From Caldilinea sp. CFX5 (lineage in GTDB: Bacteria; Chloroflexota; Anaerolineae; Caldilineales; Caldilineaceae): a DNA stretch of 64,000 nt. Shown here one piece after another: positions 1-9,459 of this stretch. Each line of letters opens with the position of its first letter. The stretch's first letter is position 1. The translations under genes and the position numbers were made by a program. The notes beneath the pieces were generated by a model. The model saw nothing but the letters and a program-made list of their open reading frames with translations. It did no database searches and was not told the DNA's origin. The stretch is from NCBI GenBank assembly GCA_021405325.1, contig QWII01000007.1, positions 198,634 through 262,633 on the forward strand. Direction: 5' to 3'.

Positions 1-1
1 C

Positions 2-964
2 CTGCCCAAGGGCGCCACTATACCCGGCGCGTTTGTCGGTGTGCGCGCTGACATTGACCACAGTCGCGACCCGCTGGCGCAAACCACCGACGCCGGTTTC
101 TTTGTCGGTGAAGATGGGGCGGTCTTTACCCTGGCGGGTGACGGCGCGGGTGGCTTTGCCAATGCCGGGCCGGGCGGTCTGCAAGGGCAGGTGAACACCG
201 CTGTCAACAGTTGGAGCGCTGAATTGCGCATTGACAAAACCAAACTTGGCGGCTGGGATCATCTGGCGGGGCTGAACTTTGGTCACTACTGGGTCGGCTT
301 CCAGGGGGATGATTATCTGTGGCCCTACACCGCCGTCTGGAACAAGCCCAATACCTGGGCGACGACGGCGCTGGGCGATCAGCCGGTGATTACGGCGCTC
401 GAACCTTATACTGCCACCGTACTTGGCCCCAGCTTCCCCATGACGGTGACCGGCAGCGGCTTTGTCAGCGGGACGGTGGCGCTGTGGCATGGTTCGGCGT
501 TACCAACCAGCTTTATCGATGAGGAACATCTGTTGGTGCAAGTGGGCGCCGCCCAACTGAATACGGCGGCCGTCGTGCCGGTCACGGTGCAGTCGCCGGC
601 GCCGGCCAACTTTGCCTCGAACAACGTTCCCTTTGTGGTGGAAGCGGCTATGCCGGTGATCACCACGTTGACGCCGAACAAGGTCAGCGCCGGCAGCCCA
701 GCGTTGACCTTGACCATTGACGGGAGTGGCTTTGCCGCCGACGCCCAAGTTCTCTGGAACGGCACGCTGTTGACGCCGCAAAGCGTCACCCCGACGCAGA
801 TCAAGGTGCCGATTGGGGCGGCGTTGTTGGCGAATGGACAAGCGGTGGGCGTCGCCGTGCGCAATCCGCTGCCGAGTGAACGGATCTCGTTGCCGGCGGG
901 GTTTGAAGTACAGCCGCAGGGGACAAGCGCCAATGCGCTTTATCTGCCGTTAGTCGTGCGGTAA
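2..964 (+). CDS. Secreted TIG/IPT-domain protein, C-terminal part (5' end outside window)
   Basis: The reading frame is open from base 2, so the gene enters from the left and only its last 320 or so codons are seen; the GTG at 41 is internal. The first part (to about residue 125) resembles a CBM9-like sugar-binding beta-sandwich, with SWSAELRIDKTKLGGW and a Trp-rich stretch. Two repeats follow that begin PVITALEP and PVITTLTP and run to GSGF, the pattern of TIG/IPT immunoglobulin-like domains. The protein ends in LYLPLVVR, a tail also seen in variant form in other secreted proteins of this window. I infer an exported surface protein. Its catalytic or binding role cannot be told from this fragment. 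Confidence 0.75.
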   Translation: MPKGATIPGAFVGVRADIDHSRDPLAQTTDAGFFVGEDGAVFTLAGDGAGGFANAGPGGLQGQVNTAVNSWSAELRIDKTKLGGWDHLAGLNFGHYWVGFQGDDYLWPYTAVWNKPNTWATTALGDQPVITALEPYTATVLGPSFPMTVTGSGFVSGTVALWHGSALPTSFIDEEHLLVQVGAAQLNTAAVVPVTVQSPAPANFASNNVPFVVEAAMPVITTLTPNKVSAGSPALTLTIDGSGFAADAQVLWNGTLLTPQSVTPTQIKVPIGAALLANGQAVGVAVRNPLPSERISLPAGFEVQPQGTSANALYLPLVVR

Positions 965-974
965 GCCATCGCAG

Positions 975-1019
975 AATAGCGCACCAGATGGTAAACCTTG
1001 GACGATCTGGTGCGCTATT
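975..1019. terminator. Perfect 15-bp hairpin between convergent genes
   Basis: Arms 975-989 and 1005-1019 are perfect reverse complements (AATAGCGCACCAGAT) around a 15-base loop. The hairpin starts 11 bases after the stop of the left gene and faces the end of the converging minus-strand gene. It probably ends transcription from both sides. No long T-run follows, so the call rests on symmetry and position. Confidence 0.6.
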
Positions 1020-1046
1020 CAACTTGCTATGTAAGCTGTGCTACTG

Positions 1047-2492
1047 TCACTGGCCGATCCCCTTTGCCGAAGGGTCAAGCAGCGTGCAAAACGTCAAGCC
1101 GTCTGCCGTACTTTGGCAATTGGTAAATGCTATGCGATCAGGTTGGTCGGCGGTTGCGCCGAGGCGGCCAGTGGTTGTATAAGCAATTGTCAGGCGTGGC
1201 TTATATCGGTCATTATTCCATTCGTTGGTGGCAAAGCCAAAGCGCGCACTATTGTCATCGGCCTTCTCTGGCCCAAACAGGATCAGTCCATAATTGGGTT
1301 GCGCACCATTGATCCAGCTGCGCACCAGTTCAGTGACATCAAGCAGATACTCGTTAGGGCCAATCGCATCTAGCGCAATGTCAAAGGCGCCGGCGGTTTC
1401 ACCACGAGCAGGTTTGCTGTTCCAGGTAACGCTTGCTTCGTCCCACGGTTCGCTAACGCGGTAAGCGGTAACGGTGCGGGTGCCGGCGCCACGCCAGCAA
1501 GCATTCACCAACCGGACACGTAGGGTGGCTTGGCTGATGGGAGTCTGCGGCGGGATCGCGGCAAGATCGAAGCGGATCAGACTGCGTCCAATCTTGAGAT
1601 CTGGTACACCCTGATGACAGCCCGCCCGGTCGTACCCAACCCACATATCGACAACCTCACCAAAATTGACCGTCGGCGCGCCTTCTAACACGGTGGTATC
1701 CATACTGCTATAGAAGGTTGTCGGCGGGCTGACCTGTGCTGTGACGACGTTGCTCCACTCACTAGCGCCCGATTGGTTGACCGCACGCACGCGATAGTAA
1801 TAGGTTCCGGCTGGTTTCGCCGTCGCCGTCCAAAGGGTAGCGGTGTTGGCCGACTGAATAGTAGCGCTGGCAAAAGCGGGATCATCATCTTCTTCCAGCG
1901 TATAAGTCTCCGCCCATCGCGCTGTCGCCCAAGTCACTGTAAAATTACCATCATGATCGCTATTGTCAATGGCGTTTAGCGCGGGTGTTTCCGGCAAGGG
2001 GCGAAATTGAATAATGGGCAAACTGACTTGATAAGGCGTTACAGTTGGCGTTACAGTTGGCGTTACAGTTGGCGTTACGGTTGGCGTTACGGTTGGCGTT
2101 GCAGTCACCGTTGGTGACGGGGTTGGCGGACTGGTTGGAGTGTCAGTGGCTGTGGAGGTAGCTGTCGGGGTCTCTGTCACCGTCGGTGATGGCGTGACTG
2201 TTGTCTGCTCAGTAATGGTAAGGGGCATTTCGATATTGGGCTGCGCACCGCCACTGAGAAAGACGCGCAGCGTATCGGCGGCCGTCCCAAAGGCCACGGC
2301 TGTAATGCTGGGGGCAAGAACAATCGTTTGGGCCAAGTAGGCGCTCTGTCCTACGGTCGGCGCCAGCAGTGTGAGCAACAGTAAGAGCAGCAGTCTATAG
2401 CCATTGATAGGAGTACGCCATTTCTTGCTTGTGTATGGGACGTCGCCAGGGGCTTGTTTTGCTTGCAAGTGGAGAATAGCGTGAACAAACAT
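1047..2492 (-). CDS. Secreted fibronectin-III / DNRLRE-domain protein with Thr-Pro linker
   Basis: 481 residues. The ATG at 2492 follows AAGGAGATCTGG, a good ribosome site. A hydrophobic stretch at about residues 32-50 acts as a signal sequence or anchor. It is followed by a Thr-Pro-rich linker (about 92-155) made by a 12-base tandem repeat, then VSLPIIQF, a relative of the YLPLV-type motif. Residues of about 165-255 look like a fibronectin type III domain (Trp/Tyr core, TYYYRVRAVN). Residues of about 258-450 look like a DNRLRE carbohydrate-associated beta-sandwich, as shown by RSLIRFDLAAIPPQTPISQA and the Trp-Asn pattern WDEASVTWN. I infer a cell-surface protein that may bind polysaccharide. 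No catalytic motif is visible. Confidence 0.7.
   Translation of the reverse strand: MFVHAILHLQAKQAPGDVPYTSKKWRTPINGYRLLLLLLLTLLAPTVGQSAYLAQTIVLAPSITAVAFGTAADTLRVFLSGGAQPNIEMPLTITEQTTVTPSPTVTETPTATSTATDTPTSPPTPSPTVTATPTVTPTVTPTVTPTVTPTVTPYQVSLPIIQFRPLPETPALNAIDNSDHDGNFTVTWATARWAETYTLEEDDDPAFASATIQSANTATLWTATAKPAGTYYYRVRAVNQSGASEWSNVVTAQVSPPTTFYSSMDTTVLEGAPTVNFGEVVDMWVGYDRAGCHQGVPDLKIGRSLIRFDLAAIPPQTPISQATLRVRLVNACWRGAGTRTVTAYRVSEPWDEASVTWNSKPARGETAGAFDIALDAIGPNEYLLDVTELVRSWINGAQPNYGLILFGPEKADDNSARFGFATNEWNNDRYKPRLTIAYTTTGRLGATADQPDRIAFTNCQSTADGLTFCTLLDPSAKGIGQ
2035..2106. repeat. Six 12-bp tandem repeats coding a Thr-Pro linker
   Basis: Six consecutive 12-base units (GGCGTTACAGTT with A/G changes in later units) lie inside the minus-strand gene at 1047-2492. 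Because 12 is a multiple of three, each unit encodes one TPTV tetrapeptide, and changes in copy number would alter the length of the extracellular spacer without shifting frame. Confidence 0.9.
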
Positions 2493-2521
2493 AATCCAGA
2501 TCTCCTTGATTCATTGTTCCT

Positions 2522-2559
2522 ATTGTGCAATAGTTTCTCCCTAGAAACTATTGCACAAT
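2522..2559. terminator. Perfect 17-bp stem, 4-base loop hairpin
   Basis: Arms 2522-2538 and 2543-2559 are perfect complements around the loop CCCT. It sits between the stop of the lipoprotein gene at 2592 and the start of the next minus-strand gene at 2492. It probably separates their transcripts. It lacks a clear T-run, so attenuation or RNA-end protection is also possible. Confidence 0.6.
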
Positions 2560-2591
2560 GACGTAGTTAGCTACCGTTCGTATTGAGCGCC

Positions 2592-3200
2592 TCACCGACA
2601 CTCAAACTGAATCTCTTGTTGAACAACTGCCGCCTCGGCCAGATCAAACCGATTGCCGGCTAATAGAAACGCAACCCAGTCAAACCCTTGTTGACGGGCT
2701 TTGGTTACTTCGGCGCGCATGCCCGTTTGATCGACAGTCATGCCGCTAGCGAATAACTCCTTGATGCCAAATTCAGCAGCCTGTGTATCAAGCCAACTGC
2801 CAATGACAGCCCACGGCCGGCCTTTAGGACATGGCCCGTCCGTATCGCGACTGCCCCATAAGACCACCGGGAGCATATACTCACCAGCTTTGATCGTCTC
2901 GAAGATAAACTGACCATCTTGGTCAGTCAACGTGGCGGTGAGGAAGTGCGTTTTCCCTTCGACGATCGCGTGCAGTTCAATGGTCGCCTCTGGGATCGGT
3001 AGCTGTTCGTCGCCAATCAACCAGGTTACGCGGCCTTCGATTGTCCCGCCGGCGCCTGGCGCCGCGGCTGCTACCGTAGGCGTCAGGGTAAGCCCAGCTT
3101 GTGTAGTCGGTGGGATGGGGCGAATCAAAGGTGTACAACCGTTCAGGAGAAGCGTAACAACTAGGAGCAAAAGCTGTGCTGAAGAAATGAGATGGTGCAT
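2592..3200 (-). CDS. Lipoprotein with carboxypeptidase-regulatory-like domain
   Basis: 202 residues. The N-terminus has a hydrophobic helix ending in the lipobox-like LLLNGC (Cys about residue 22), so the protein is probably lipid-anchored outside the membrane. After a Pro/Thr linker, GGTIEGRVTW, IPEATIELHA, TDQDGQFIFETIKAGEYML form a typical carboxypeptidase regulatory-like (CarboxypepD_reg) beta-sandwich. The last 80 residues (WAVIGSWLDTQAAEFGIKEL onward) are not recognised. The same kind of beta-domain forms the C-terminus of the putative anti-sigma protein at 9460, which may hint at a common surface-protein theme. The substrate or partner is unknown. Confidence 0.65.
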   Translation of the reverse strand: MHHLISSAQLLLLVVTLLLNGCTPLIRPIPPTTQAGLTLTPTVAAAAPGAGGTIEGRVTWLIGDEQLPIPEATIELHAIVEGKTHFLTATLTDQDGQFIFETIKAGEYMLPVVLWGSRDTDGPCPKGRPWAVIGSWLDTQAAEFGIKELFASGMTVDQTGMRAEVTKARQQGFDWVAFLLAGNRFDLAEAAVVQQEIQFECR

Positions 3201-3505
3201 CGTCTTTGCCTTTCTGTAATGGAAACGATTGGTGGCGTAGTGGTCAGACCACTAGGGGCGCTATGACCAGCGCGAGGAGCGCTGGTTGTAGCGCGCCTAA
3301 AACGGGCTTGTGGTTACGTTTAATGGATAAATTTCTACCCTCGCCGTATCCAAAGCCTGGTTGACCCCTCTACTTCTTATGAACACCAGAAGCAACGGAT
3401 TTTTAGAACCAATATTCGTAGTCCGCAATCGTGTAGTCGCGTTGTCCAGCGTCAGTCAACAGGCTTCCAAGTGTGTCGGGCGTATTGGCAAAGAAATTGG
3501 CAAAG
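3201..3505. other. Non-coding stretch upstream of the lipoprotein gene
   Basis: No convincing gene. It holds the 5' region of the minus-strand lipoprotein gene and a small hairpin (ACCAGCGC at 3266-3273 with GCGCTGGT at 3279-3286). No strong promoter pair was recognised. Confidence 0.5.
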
Positions 3506-3538
3506 ACAAAGGCGAACAATTGTCTTGTTCGCCTTTGT
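3506..3538 (-). terminator. Hairpin downstream of the RCC1-clostripain gene
   Basis: Arms 3506-3519 and 3525-3538 (ACAAAGGCGAACAA) are perfect complements with a 5-base loop, 32 bases past the minus-strand stop at 3570. This position fits a transcription terminator. The T-run after it on the minus strand is weak. Confidence 0.6.
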
Positions 3539-3569
3539 AGGGGATGCTACTGTGTAAGGAGTATGCCGA

Positions 3570-6356
3570 TCAACGCATATTCTGTGGTAAGAACACTCGG
3601 AATGCTGCGGTGATCGGCTCTAGTAGCGTTGGTGGCGGGGTTGACGGCCCTGGGGGTACAGATCCCTTGATAAAATTGAACCAGCCCCAATCGCCTGGTA
3701 GATTGGGAAATAAGGTATGGTCGGTATATGGTTTGTAAACCGGATCATTGTCATGACGATGGTGGGGGTAGTAGATACCCAGACCCTGGGCGTTCTGCAA
3801 GGGGACGGTAATGGTTATGCCAAGATATTGAAAATCACCGGAGGTATCCCTTGCCTGTTTATAGATAATAAATTCTTTAGTCGCGGTTAGCACTGCGTTG
3901 GCTCCACTGGTAATTTCAGCAACATTCAAACTGGTCAGCGCGTTGGCGAGACTGGGCAGATCAACAATGTCATCCTGATTCGTGATCTGATAATCATCCG
4001 TATCATATTTTTGGACAGTCGGCCCATTCCGTGTGCGACTCAAGATTTCGCTGTTGGTAATGTTCGTTGTATAGGCTGCCAGCGCCTTGCCCAGTTGATC
4101 GGTCGTCGTGAGGACATTAGTATACTTTGCCATGTCAAAGACAGAGATGGTATAGGGGTAGCGATGTTCATCCGTCCAGACTTGCTTCTCATATTCCTGG
4201 GCAATTGCTTCCGCAAGTTGGCGTGGGTTCGGACTATTTTCACTCGCCCGCTGTCGATATGCGGGGTAGGCAAAGACGCCCCAAGCTGTGTTCGGCGAAG
4301 CAATGACATAATCAGTGTAGCCAGCCACTGTGGACGTGTCTTCAAACAAGCCAAAGGAGCAACCGTCAAAATGAATGATATGAAGCCTGCGCCCTTTTGG
4401 CGTACTGGCTTCGCGAATCGCGTCATGCAACTCCTTGGGCGTCAACATGGCCGTGTTGCGATTGCCGGATGTTTCATCCAAAGCGATGCCAAGCAGGCCA
4501 TTGGCATGATCGACGATGGCGAGATAATAATAAGTCGCGGGCAGCCGGTCAAAGCCCCAAACAAGAAAGTCGCGTAAGGTCTCTGGTTCATCCATCGTTG
4601 CTTCACCAAGCGCTTTTTCGGCTTTTAGCTCACTGCCCTCCGTAAGCACATAATATTTGCTGTCCTTTGCTCCCCTGCCATCAAATAGAATGCCGACTTG
4701 GACATTGGCGCGTGGGTCGGAACGCGCCAACTTTGCCAGCATCCCTGTGCCTGTTTCCCCTAAATAGTCAGCAAGATTATTATCACCGGCCGCATAGATG
4801 AATAATGTCCAGGTTACTGGCCCCGGTTCAGGGGGGATCAAACCAATGACATCGACTGGTGTTGTCCGATTTACTGTTGTCCCATCACCAAGCTGACCTT
4901 TGGCATTGGCGCCCCAACATTTGGCGCCGCCCGTGAGCAGAACGGCGCAACTATGGTGATAGCCGACGCCAATCGCTTTGACGCCGCTGCTGAGTCCCAC
5001 GACGTCAACGGGAAAGCTTTTGGCGTCTGTCGTTCCGTTCCCTAGTTGCCCTTCCCTATTCCGCCCCCAACATTTCACACCGCCTTGTGTTGTCAAGGCA
5101 CAGGTATGTTCGGCGCCGGCGCTGATTGCTTTAATACCTGTCAACGGCACATTGTCTCTTGTCATCACTTTGACCGGCGTTGGTTGATTCTCGGTGTTGA
5201 GCGTCCCCAGTTGCCCTTCATCATTGGCGCCCCAACAAAGCACTTCCCCTTCCACCGTCAGCGCGCAAGTGAAATAGCCACCTGCTGTGACTGCTTGTAC
5301 AGTGATGCCCTGTAAACCAACTACGTCGTCCGGAACATCGCGCCGTTCGCCGCTCGTCCCATCTCCCAATTCACCCTTGTGGTTGCTGCCCCAACATTTG
5401 ACGCCGCCGTCGGTTGTCACCGCACACGTATGCGCATAACCAGCATCCAACGCTGTGATACCGCTTGTTAATCCTGTGACCGTCATAGGGAGCGTCGATT
5501 GCGGCACATGGCCGCCCCCACCCCAACAGAGGACGGCTCCGCTTTTTCGTAAGGCGCAGGAATGCAGATTCCCTGTCGTCACCGCCACCACGCCGGCGGC
5601 TAACCCCTCGACCCTCGTCGGTTGCCAGCGGTGCGTATTAGTGCCATCGCCCACTGTCCCGGTGTAGTTATCCCCCCAGCACCAGGCGCCGCCATTGATC
5701 AAGGCGCAACTATGATTTTCGCCGCCGTCTGACCCGTCACTCCGGTTAGTGAGCTTTAAGGCATTGACTGGCTGGTGTCGCTCAGTCTGGGTGCCATCAC
5801 CCACTTGACCGCGTTCATTATACCCCCAGCATTTGATACCATTGCTCAAAGATGCACAGGTATGAACACGCCCGCCCTTGATCTGCAATGCTACCATATT
5901 CAAGCTGATATCGACCCGTTTCCCTTCAAACCCTACGGTTGTGGTGACAATGCGCGTGCGCCCGGCATAACTTGCTGTAAGGGTCAAACTCGCCTCCGGT
6001 TGCAGGGTCGGATCAAGGTGAGTAAGGCTAACGTAGAAGTAAGGGCAGAGGGAGAAATTGCCTGAGATCGTTTGGGTGGTTGTGACCTGGTTCGCTACAG
6101 TCAGCGTAACCTGTGCATTGGTCACAGGATAACCATCCAATAACACATAACCGCTCACAAAATTCTTGTCGCCGGGTAAGCCGGGGACGCTGCTGCCATG
6201 CGGTAAGGGCGGCAATGGCAGCGGCGGCGTCGGGCTTACTGTACAGGATGGCTCGTCATGCAAAGCCTTAGCCGCGACCAGTTTGCGCGCGCCAAGCCAG
6301 AGCATGAGGCCAATCAACAAACAACAGGGGAGATAGGTGATCACTTTGCGCAGCAT
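3570..6356 (-). CDS. Secreted RCC1-repeat protein fused to a clostripain-family (C11) peptidase
   Basis: 928 residues from the ATG at 6356, chosen because GGAGGT lies 7 bases upstream; a TTG 21 bases earlier is open but less likely. Order: signal anchor (about 7-30), Pro-rich linker, a beta-sandwich (about 65-150), seven RCC1/BNR repeats (about 155-505, each with HSCAL or HTCAL and CWG), then a C11 cysteine-peptidase domain (about 513-885). The peptidase shows the His of IVDHANG (about H617) and the Cys of FDGCSFG (about C666), the expected dyad. The tail is FRVFLPQNMR. Family knowledge: clostripain-like enzymes cleave after basic residues and share the caspase fold. I infer an exported protease whose RCC1 propeller presents substrates or a ligand. 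It stands just downstream of the CHAT operon. Confidence 0.8.
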   Translation of the reverse strand: MLRKVITYLPCCLLIGLMLWLGARKLVAAKALHDEPSCTVSPTPPLPLPPLPHGSSVPGLPGDKNFVSGYVLLDGYPVTNAQVTLTVANQVTTTQTISGNFSLCPYFYVSLTHLDPTLQPEASLTLTASYAGRTRIVTTTVGFEGKRVDISLNMVALQIKGGRVHTCASLSNGIKCWGYNERGQVGDGTQTERHQPVNALKLTNRSDGSDGGENHSCALINGGAWCWGDNYTGTVGDGTNTHRWQPTRVEGLAAGVVAVTTGNLHSCALRKSGAVLCWGGGGHVPQSTLPMTVTGLTSGITALDAGYAHTCAVTTDGGVKCWGSNHKGELGDGTSGERRDVPDDVVGLQGITVQAVTAGGYFTCALTVEGEVLCWGANDEGQLGTLNTENQPTPVKVMTRDNVPLTGIKAISAGAEHTCALTTQGGVKCWGRNREGQLGNGTTDAKSFPVDVVGLSSGVKAIGVGYHHSCAVLLTGGAKCWGANAKGQLGDGTTVNRTTPVDVIGLIPPEPGPVTWTLFIYAAGDNNLADYLGETGTGMLAKLARSDPRANVQVGILFDGRGAKDSKYYVLTEGSELKAEKALGEATMDEPETLRDFLVWGFDRLPATYYYLAIVDHANGLLGIALDETSGNRNTAMLTPKELHDAIREASTPKGRRLHIIHFDGCSFGLFEDTSTVAGYTDYVIASPNTAWGVFAYPAYRQRASENSPNPRQLAEAIAQEYEKQVWTDEHRYPYTISVFDMAKYTNVLTTTDQLGKALAAYTTNITNSEILSRTRNGPTVQKYDTDDYQITNQDDIVDLPSLANALTSLNVAEITSGANAVLTATKEFIIYKQARDTSGDFQYLGITITVPLQNAQGLGIYYPHHRHDNDPVYKPYTDHTLFPNLPGDWGWFNFIKGSVPPGPSTPPPTLLEPITAAFRVFLPQNMR

Positions 6357-6617
6357 AGAATGAACCTCCGCTATCAAGTAGTTGCCACAATGGTGCAGAC
6401 CGCGACCAACAGACGCCGGGAAGTAACACGTTGGGTAGGAGCAATGAGCGCCTTCCCATACTGCTTGTATTTATCAAGGTAGATTGATCAAGGGCTGCCT
6501 GCTTTTATAAACACACGCACTGAGCGTCTTTATGAACGAATTTTGTCGGGCGAATTGATTGTAGTGATAGTTTTATTTCACCCGTGCACAGGAAAAGCTC
6601 CTGCGCCGACCCTCGGT

Positions 6618-9437
6618 TCAAGCGCTAAAGCATTGTGTCGTTGCGTTTGATGGCAGGCTGGTTGTGTAGTATTGAAATGCTGCGTAGTAATAAGGATGAA
6701 GATAGCCGTGGTTACGCACCTCGGCTTGGGCTATCTTCAACGCTTGCGCAACCGGGTGACCGGCGCGCAAAGCGCGATAGAAGCAACCCATCAATAAACA
6801 GGTCGCTTCATCATCAACCGGCCACAAACTCGCCACGGTTTGGGCGCCCGCAATCAGGCAAGCGCCGGCCAGGGCCAAGGCAACACCGCCCTGTTCAGGC
6901 ATTGTAACGGTGTCACATGCGCTCAGTACAACGAGTGACCCGCGCAATTGGAGACGGAGCAGGTCAGCAAGGAGAAACTGACCGTCAGCCAGTTCAATGG
7001 CTGATAACAATGGTCTGTTTGGATCGCTGTGCGCGTGGGCAGCAATATGTAGAAAGCGTGGGGAACGAATGGCATCCATTGCCGCCACGGTAGCCGGATT
7101 GATAATGGTGACGGTCGGAAATGCGGTGCGAATCGCTGTTAATTCCGCATCAATAAAGTGGAGCGGCGGCTCACCGGCATACCCTAACGCAAAAGCCGGT
7201 TGCGCATTTGCCTGGTGTGGTGAAGATTGTTGAACAGCAAGCGCCAGCGTTGCGGCAGATGGGATGAGTGAAATCGTCAAATCTGTGTCCGCCAGGCCAA
7301 CAAAGAGGGCGCTCCAAGGTAGCGCAAAGAGTTGGCTGTCCGGCGCAAGATAGAGTGGCCCGGTGGTCGGTAGATACGGGACGAGCGGGGCGAGCAGTAA
7401 AGCGCGTAGCTCTGTCAGCAACTGTTCTGCACTGGCTAACTGCTTGCGCGCAACGGTTTGCCGTTGTTCGGCTGTGGCGGCCGATTGGATAGGCGCCAGT
7501 AATAAGCGGAGCAAGTTCAGCCATTGTGTGACGGCATCAACCTTGCAAAGTGAGACCCATCGCGGCGCTGCCCCTTGTTTGAACAGACAGCACCAAACGT
7601 TAGTACTCCCGACAAAAAAATCGAGGACGGGAATTTCACCCAATCGTTCTTGTAAATCGGCAATCGTTGGTAATGACTGTGGCTCACGCCGGCGACTTTG
7701 TAAGCGCGCCGCGGTTGTGATCTGAATCTCTAGCGCCTCCAGCTTACGTTGACAACGTTGTTTCATTGCCGGCGTATCAGCCATATGCAGGGCATCGCGC
7801 CACAGGCTGAGTTCAGCTTTTAGCTGCACCCAGGTGGGGGAGATCGCTTGGGTGGTAGCCGACGCCCAAAGGTCAACCCAAATCCCGCCTTTTGCTTCGA
7901 GCAAGGTGGCGGCTGCATTAGCAAAGTGATGACTTTGGTGTTGTGCTTCGATCAAGTCACGATAGAGTGTTGCATGACCACTAAAGAGATTCGCCTTCAA
8001 CTCTTCTACCGGCATCAAGGTGCGTAGCCGTGCGCCAACGTCCGCCGCCTGCCGTAGGAATGGGATGGCGCGAGCGGCTCTTTGCCGATGCGCCAGGGTT
8101 AGCAAGGCTTCCTGCTCAATCGCCCCCATGCCTTGTTGACGTGCTTCCTCGACGATAGCTTGCAGGCGTTGGTTGGCTTGCGGTTGGCGTAACTGTGCGG
8201 CTAGTTGCGCGGCAATGAGCCTGGCTTCCAGGGTTTCCGCCGGTAGATCGAATTGTTGGTGCCGAATGATAGCCTCTTCCACAGCGGCGAATGCCTGCCG
8301 CCGCGCGGCCACTGTTTGTTGCAGCTTGGGATGGCCGGCGTAAACTTGAAAACGCGCTTGTTGCTGTGTCGTGGCGTTTTTGTAGAAAGGGTGCGCAGTT
8401 GCCAATAAAGTTTGGGCAAAGTCAACTTTATCAATTGCAAGCGCAAGGCGCACTGCTAATAAATAGGCGTCAAACGCTTCAGTGGCAAGGCTAGCCAGTG
8501 CATACCGTTGGGCCGCCGCCAGCGCTTCGGTGATCCCGCTGCTTGCCATGCAGAGCCGTTCATATAGGCGAGCGCGCTCCAGCGCGACCGTCGCCAGATT
8601 GAGTTCAAAGGGGGTTTTCGTAAAGTTGTCGGCGGCGGTTTGTAAAAAGTTGAACCCGGCATAGAGATCATCCAACAAAATTGACTGCCGGGCGAGATTC
8701 AGCGCCGCCCGCCCGGCAACCTCGTGAAAGCCATGTGTGCCGGCTAAGGTCAAGGCTGAACGCATTGCCTCCTCGGCGGCACGCCATTGACCGTTAAAGA
8801 ACGCGGCATTTCCCTGGTTGATCAAGGCATGACCGCGCAATAGTTGGAAGTTGACGCGTTGCGTCGGCTGCTGCCGGCAGAACTCTTCTAATTGCGCAAC
8901 TGCTTTTTGGGCAATCTGTGCTGCTGCGCTATATTGCCCCAAATAGGTCAAAATGTGAGAATAGTTAATGTATAAACTCGGCAACTGCGGGTGGTCCGGG
9001 TAATCCGCCAAACAGATCGAGGCGCGTTGAATGCGCGCTTCTGCTTCTTCTAAACGACCCAACAGCAAGTATTGCGCGGCGAGGCCAATCAACACTCGCC
9101 CCTCTTTTTCCGATTGTGCACTCTGCACATAATGCTGACAGGCGGCCTCAAGGGAAGAGATCGCTTGGAGGTAATCACGGTTGAAGTAAAAAATACCCTG
9201 ACACCACTGAGCTGCCGCCAGATCCTCCGCTGTCTGTGTTACGTCTGCAATGGCCAAGGCAAGTTGAAGAATTTGTTCTGCCGACCTCCCATGATTCTCG
9301 TTGATTTGCTGATAGATCAAACGCCGTGCTTCTTCCAGCAACGCTTGCACCGGCAGCGCTTGCCCAAGGAGTGACGGCAGCGCTTGCGGCTCATTTTGAT
9401 AAGCTGCTAAGAGGGCGAGGCAATCGAGAAGGGGCAT
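6618..9437 (-). CDS. TPR-CHAT protein (caspase-fold protease)
   Basis: 939 residues from the ATG at 9437; a TTG at 9455 is an alternative start lying only 4 bases past the previous stop. Residues to about 560 are alpha-helical repeats of TPR type (for example LGRLEEAEARIQRA, FNGQWRAAEEAMRSAL). The C-terminal 330 residues form a CHAT domain with the dyad His in FLHIAAHAHSD (about H801) and Cys in VVLSACDT (about C841). The following GGVALALAGACLIAGAQTVA and LWPVDDEAT are family signatures. CHAT proteins are cysteine proteases of the caspase/separase clan, controlled through their repeats. The gene is coupled to the anti-sigma-like gene at 9460 and the sigma gene at 10434, so the likely target is a regulator of that sigma factor. 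No transmembrane segment is seen. Confidence 0.88.
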   Translation of the reverse strand: MPLLDCLALLAAYQNEPQALPSLLGQALPVQALLEEARRLIYQQINENHGRSAEQILQLALAIADVTQTAEDLAAAQWCQGIFYFNRDYLQAISSLEAACQHYVQSAQSEKEGRVLIGLAAQYLLLGRLEEAEARIQRASICLADYPDHPQLPSLYINYSHILTYLGQYSAAAQIAQKAVAQLEEFCRQQPTQRVNFQLLRGHALINQGNAAFFNGQWRAAEEAMRSALTLAGTHGFHEVAGRAALNLARQSILLDDLYAGFNFLQTAADNFTKTPFELNLATVALERARLYERLCMASSGITEALAAAQRYALASLATEAFDAYLLAVRLALAIDKVDFAQTLLATAHPFYKNATTQQQARFQVYAGHPKLQQTVAARRQAFAAVEEAIIRHQQFDLPAETLEARLIAAQLAAQLRQPQANQRLQAIVEEARQQGMGAIEQEALLTLAHRQRAARAIPFLRQAADVGARLRTLMPVEELKANLFSGHATLYRDLIEAQHQSHHFANAAATLLEAKGGIWVDLWASATTQAISPTWVQLKAELSLWRDALHMADTPAMKQRCQRKLEALEIQITTAARLQSRRREPQSLPTIADLQERLGEIPVLDFFVGSTNVWCCLFKQGAAPRWVSLCKVDAVTQWLNLLRLLLAPIQSAATAEQRQTVARKQLASAEQLLTELRALLLAPLVPYLPTTGPLYLAPDSQLFALPWSALFVGLADTDLTISLIPSAATLALAVQQSSPHQANAQPAFALGYAGEPPLHFIDAELTAIRTAFPTVTIINPATVAAMDAIRSPRFLHIAAHAHSDPNRPLLSAIELADGQFLLADLLRLQLRGSLVVLSACDTVTMPEQGGVALALAGACLIAGAQTVASLWPVDDEATCLLMGCFYRALRAGHPVAQALKIAQAEVRNHGYLHPYYYAAFQYYTTSLPSNATTQCFSA

Positions 9438-9459
9438 GGCGGTGGTTTGCTCCAAGTGG

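Noticed and set aside
2035..2106. Regular repeats that could suggest a small CRISPR array
   Set aside because: Units are 12 bases with no spacers and encode a Thr-Pro linker in frame.
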